Origin: Actinomycetes bacterium
GTDB taxonomy: Bacteria > Actinomycetota > Actinomycetes > Actinomycetales > Cellulomonadaceae
Assembly (NCBI GenBank): GCA_023388235.1
Contig: JAEWGQ010000073.1
Coordinates: 1-6,463 of the forward strand
Direction of reading: 5' to 3'
DNA: 6,463 nt
Part shown: positions 4,975 through 6,463 of the stretch, piece by piece
Position numbering within the stretch: position 1 is the first letter of the stretch
How the letters are laid out: each line of letters starts with the position of its first letter
Position numbers and translations under genes: made by a program
Notes under the pieces: model-generated
Told to the model about the DNA's origin: nothing
Database searches by the model: none
The model's input: only the letters and a program-made list of their open reading frames with translations

Positions 4975-5767
4975 TCGCGGGCTGGCAGGTGCCGCAGAAG
5001 TACACCGGGCGCTCCCGGGGCGGGACGCCCGCGAGGCCGCGGCGCACGGGGGTGCCGCAGCGGCGGCAGGCTTCACGCAGCCGGCCGTGCACCCACGTGG
5101 TGCGCCCCCGGAAGGTCTCGCCGGTGGTCGACGGTGTCGCGGTGCCGACGGAGCGCTGCATGATGGCGCGCGCCACCCGGAGCAGACGGCCGGGGTCGGG
5201 CACCTGGTCGGCGGGGGTCCAGGGCCACAGCCGTTCGAGGAACAGCGAGTCCGCCATGTAGATCGTGCCGATGCCGGCGACGACGGTCTGGTCGAGCAGC
5301 ACCTCGCACGCCGGGGTGGAGCCGCGTGCGGACCAGCGGCGCAGGGCCTCCGGCAGGCCGGCCTCCTCGAAGTCGTCCGCGAGCAGGTCCGGTCCGAGGT
5401 GCCCGATGAGGGTGTGCTCGTCGCGGGTCGGCACGACGTCGAGCATGCCGATGAGCTCCCCGACGGCGGTCCAGGTGGCGTTGGCGAGCACGGCGCGGAC
5501 GGCGGGGTTCGCGGCCCGTGCGCCGGGGGTGCCGGTGCGGGCCACGCGCCACGACCCGTCCATGCGCAGGTGGGTGTGCAGGGTGCGGCCGTCGTCGAAC
5601 CGGGTGAGCAGGTGCTTGCCGTACGAGGCGGTGCCGAGCACGGTGCGCCCGACGAGGTCGACGGTCGCGGCGGTCGGCCACCGCAGGTCGGCCCGCACCA
5701 GGGGGCGCCCGGCGAGGGCCTCGTCCAGCCGGCGGGCGGTGCGCCGGAGGATGTCGCCCTCAGGCAC
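4967..5767 (-). CDS. nei: Fpg/Nei-family DNA glycosylase/AP lyase (endonuclease VIII-like)
   Basis: Base-excision repair enzyme that removes oxidised bases and nicks the strand. It is 266 residues, a normal family length. The N-terminal MPEGD supplies the catalytic Pro1/Glu2 after Met removal. K51 in YGKHLL is the conserved lysine. H66-L67-R68-M69 (HLRMDGSW) is the family's His-Leu-x-Met motif. The helix-two-turn-helix is at about 157-176 (LLDQTVVAGIGTIYMADSLF). A C-terminal zinc finger has C234, C237, C258 and C261, with R252 or R243 as candidates for the DNA-inserting arginine. MPEGD rather than MPELPE points to the Nei/actinobacterial Nei2 side rather than MutM. The start is GTG at 5767, because the Pro must be residue 2. 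Its ribosome binding site GGTGAGG (5775-5781) overlaps the lhr stop codon, so it is probably co-transcribed and coupled with lhr. The substrate range cannot be read from sequence. Confidence 0.94.
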   Translation of the reverse strand: MPEGDILRRTARRLDEALAGRPLVRADLRWPTAATVDLVGRTVLGTASYGKHLLTRFDDGRTLHTHLRMDGSWRVARTGTPGARAANPAVRAVLANATWTAVGELIGMLDVVPTRDEHTLIGHLGPDLLADDFEEAGLPEALRRWSARGSTPACEVLLDQTVVAGIGTIYMADSLFLERLWPWTPADQVPDPGRLLRVARAIMQRSVGTATPSTTGETFRGRTTWVHGRLREACRRCGTPVRRGLAGVPPRERPVYFCGTCQPATP

Positions 5768-5774
5768 GGGCGCG

Positions 5775-5781
5775 CCTCACC
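5775..5781 (-). promoter_or_regulatory. nei ribosome binding site embedded in the lhr stop codon
   Basis: On the minus strand GGTGAGG (5781 to 5775) contains the lhr TGA stop and lies seven bases before the nei GTG. This arrangement suits translational coupling of the two genes. Confidence 0.7.
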
Positions 5782-6463
5782 GCACGCCCCGGAGCCGCAG
5801 CCCGCGCGGCGTGGGCGCGAACCCGGCGGCGGCGAGCGCCGTGCCCAGCGGGGTGCCGGTCGTGTGCAGCAGCTCCTCGCCGTCGCCGCGCACCAGGGTG
5901 ACCCGGCCGAGCCGCCCGTCCCGCACGGCCTCCGCGAGCCGGTCGGTCGCGAGCCGGAGCACGTGCTCGTCCTCGGCGAAGGACAGCACGGTGCGCCCGC
6001 CGCGCTCGAGGTACAGGGCGAGGGTGCCGTCGACGAGCACGACGACGCCGCCCGCCTTGCGTCCCGGACGGTGCCCGGTCGGGGCGTCGGGGCGCACGGG
6101 CCAGCCCAGGGCGGCACCGTAGGGGTTCGCGGGGTCGGTGGCGGCGAGCAGCACCACGGACCGGTCGGCGTCGGCGGGGGCGGACTGCTCGGCGATGCGC
6201 TCGAGCTGGCGGGCGTCCGCGCGGAGCTGGTCCACGGCGCCGGGCAGCGCGAACTGCGAACCGCCGAGGTGCTCCACGAAGTAGCCGCGCCGCACCTGCC
6301 CGGCCTGCTCGAGCGCGGCGAGCACGCGGTACACGCCGGCGAACTGGCCCGCGACGCCCTCGGCCGGCGCGACGGCGCGGGTCAGGACGCCGTGCCGGTC
6401 GAGCAGCTGCGCCGCGAGGGCGTGCGCGCGGCGGGTCGGGTCCGGCTCGCGCGGCGGGAGCAT
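5777..6463 (-). CDS. lhr: C-terminal part of Lhr-type DEAD/DEAH helicase, cut by the window edge
   Basis: The last 228 residues of what is normally a protein of about 1,500. The segment LPPREPDPTRRAHALAAQLL, then RHGVLTRAVAPAEGVAGQFAG and YRVLAALEQAGQVRRGYFVE, is the winged-helix repeat of the Lhr C-terminal domain. FALPGAVDQLR and LAATDPANPYGAALGWP, then GGVVVLVDGTLALYLERGGRTVL, form the terminal beta-barrel. In mycobacteria this C-terminal part tetramerises and resembles AlkZ/YcaQ glycosylases; E. coli Lhr is reported to have uracil-DNA glycosylase activity. The helicase core (RecA domains, Walker motifs) would lie right of the window. The last three bases happen to read as an ATG on the minus strand; I regard it as an internal Met because relatives continue upstream through the same homology block, but a truncated gene starting here cannot be excluded. 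It is followed after 9 bp by nei. Confidence 0.88.
   Translation of the reverse strand: MLPPREPDPTRRAHALAAQLLDRHGVLTRAVAPAEGVAGQFAGVYRVLAALEQAGQVRRGYFVEHLGGSQFALPGAVDQLRADARQLERIAEQSAPADADRSVVLLAATDPANPYGAALGWPVRPDAPTGHRPGRKAGGVVVLVDGTLALYLERGGRTVLSFAEDEHVLRLATDRLAEAVRDGRLGRVTLVRGDGEELLHTTGTPLGTALAAAGFAPTPRGLRLRGVR

Noticed and set aside
4602..5163. Plus-strand open frames with APAPRAPAPR or PRAHP repeats over the 15-bp array (4602-4904 and 4732-5163)
   Set aside because: The 15-bp period keeps frames open by itself; there is no convincing ribosome binding site, and the second frame runs antisense into nei.
4120..6117. A 665-codon open frame on the minus strand crossing lhr, nei and the repeats
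   Set aside because: It runs out of frame through two well-supported genes, is dominated by Pro/Arg/Ser/Ala from GC-rich codons, and has no domain motif. The repeated WSADH-containing peptides come from the duplicated DNA module.

Overview
The window is very GC-rich (roughly three quarters G+C by eye) and its reading frames have a strong G/C bias at the third codon position. With the protein motifs and gene order, this points to a high-GC actinobacterium. I would guess Cellulomonadaceae or a close relative, but the family-level call is inference.

Layout. Positions 2-2581 (+) encode a nearly complete FtsK/SpoIIIE DNA translocase that is open at the left edge. It is followed by pgsA (2614-3276, +), a CDP-alcohol phosphatidyltransferase. 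Next, overlapping pgsA by 4 bp, is a short CinA/PncC-type amidase (3273-3821, +), and then clgR (3992-4330, +), an XRE-family regulator. This ftsK-pgsA-(cinA)-clgR order is a conserved actinobacterial neighbourhood. On the minus strand, running toward clgR, are the C-terminal end of an Lhr helicase (5777-6463, cut by the right edge) and, 9 bp after it, a Nei/Fpg-type DNA glycosylase (4967-5767). The lhr-nei pair is a known DNA-repair operon of actinobacteria.

Between the two convergent blocks lies 636 bp without a convincing gene (4331-4966). It holds a long terminator-like hairpin after clgR and then a composite repeat present twice at a 297-bp period. Each copy has an array of about seven 15-bp G+C-rich units followed by a 110-bp module with three inverted repeats. 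Two of those three share the core GGAGTCTCC; the third is GGTGGTC-TGCG-GACCACC. The region ends in a G-run tract that could form a quadruplex beside the nei stop codon. The composite repeat is the part least explained by known genes.

Regulation. Upstream of clgR, inside the end of cinA, is GGGAAC-N18-GTTG, a good match to the stress ECF sigma (SigH/SigR/SigE) promoter class. A separate housekeeping-like -10 (TACGGT) lies next to a 7-bp-arm palindrome. pgsA has a -10-like TAGGCT six bases before its GTG, as expected for a leaderless transcript.

Working together: FtsK acts in chromosome segregation at division, PgsA in anionic phospholipid synthesis, CinA in pyridine nucleotide salvage, ClgR in Clp protease and stress gene control, and Lhr-Nei in DNA repair. 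Apart from lhr-nei and the pgsA/cinA overlap these are neighbours rather than one pathway.
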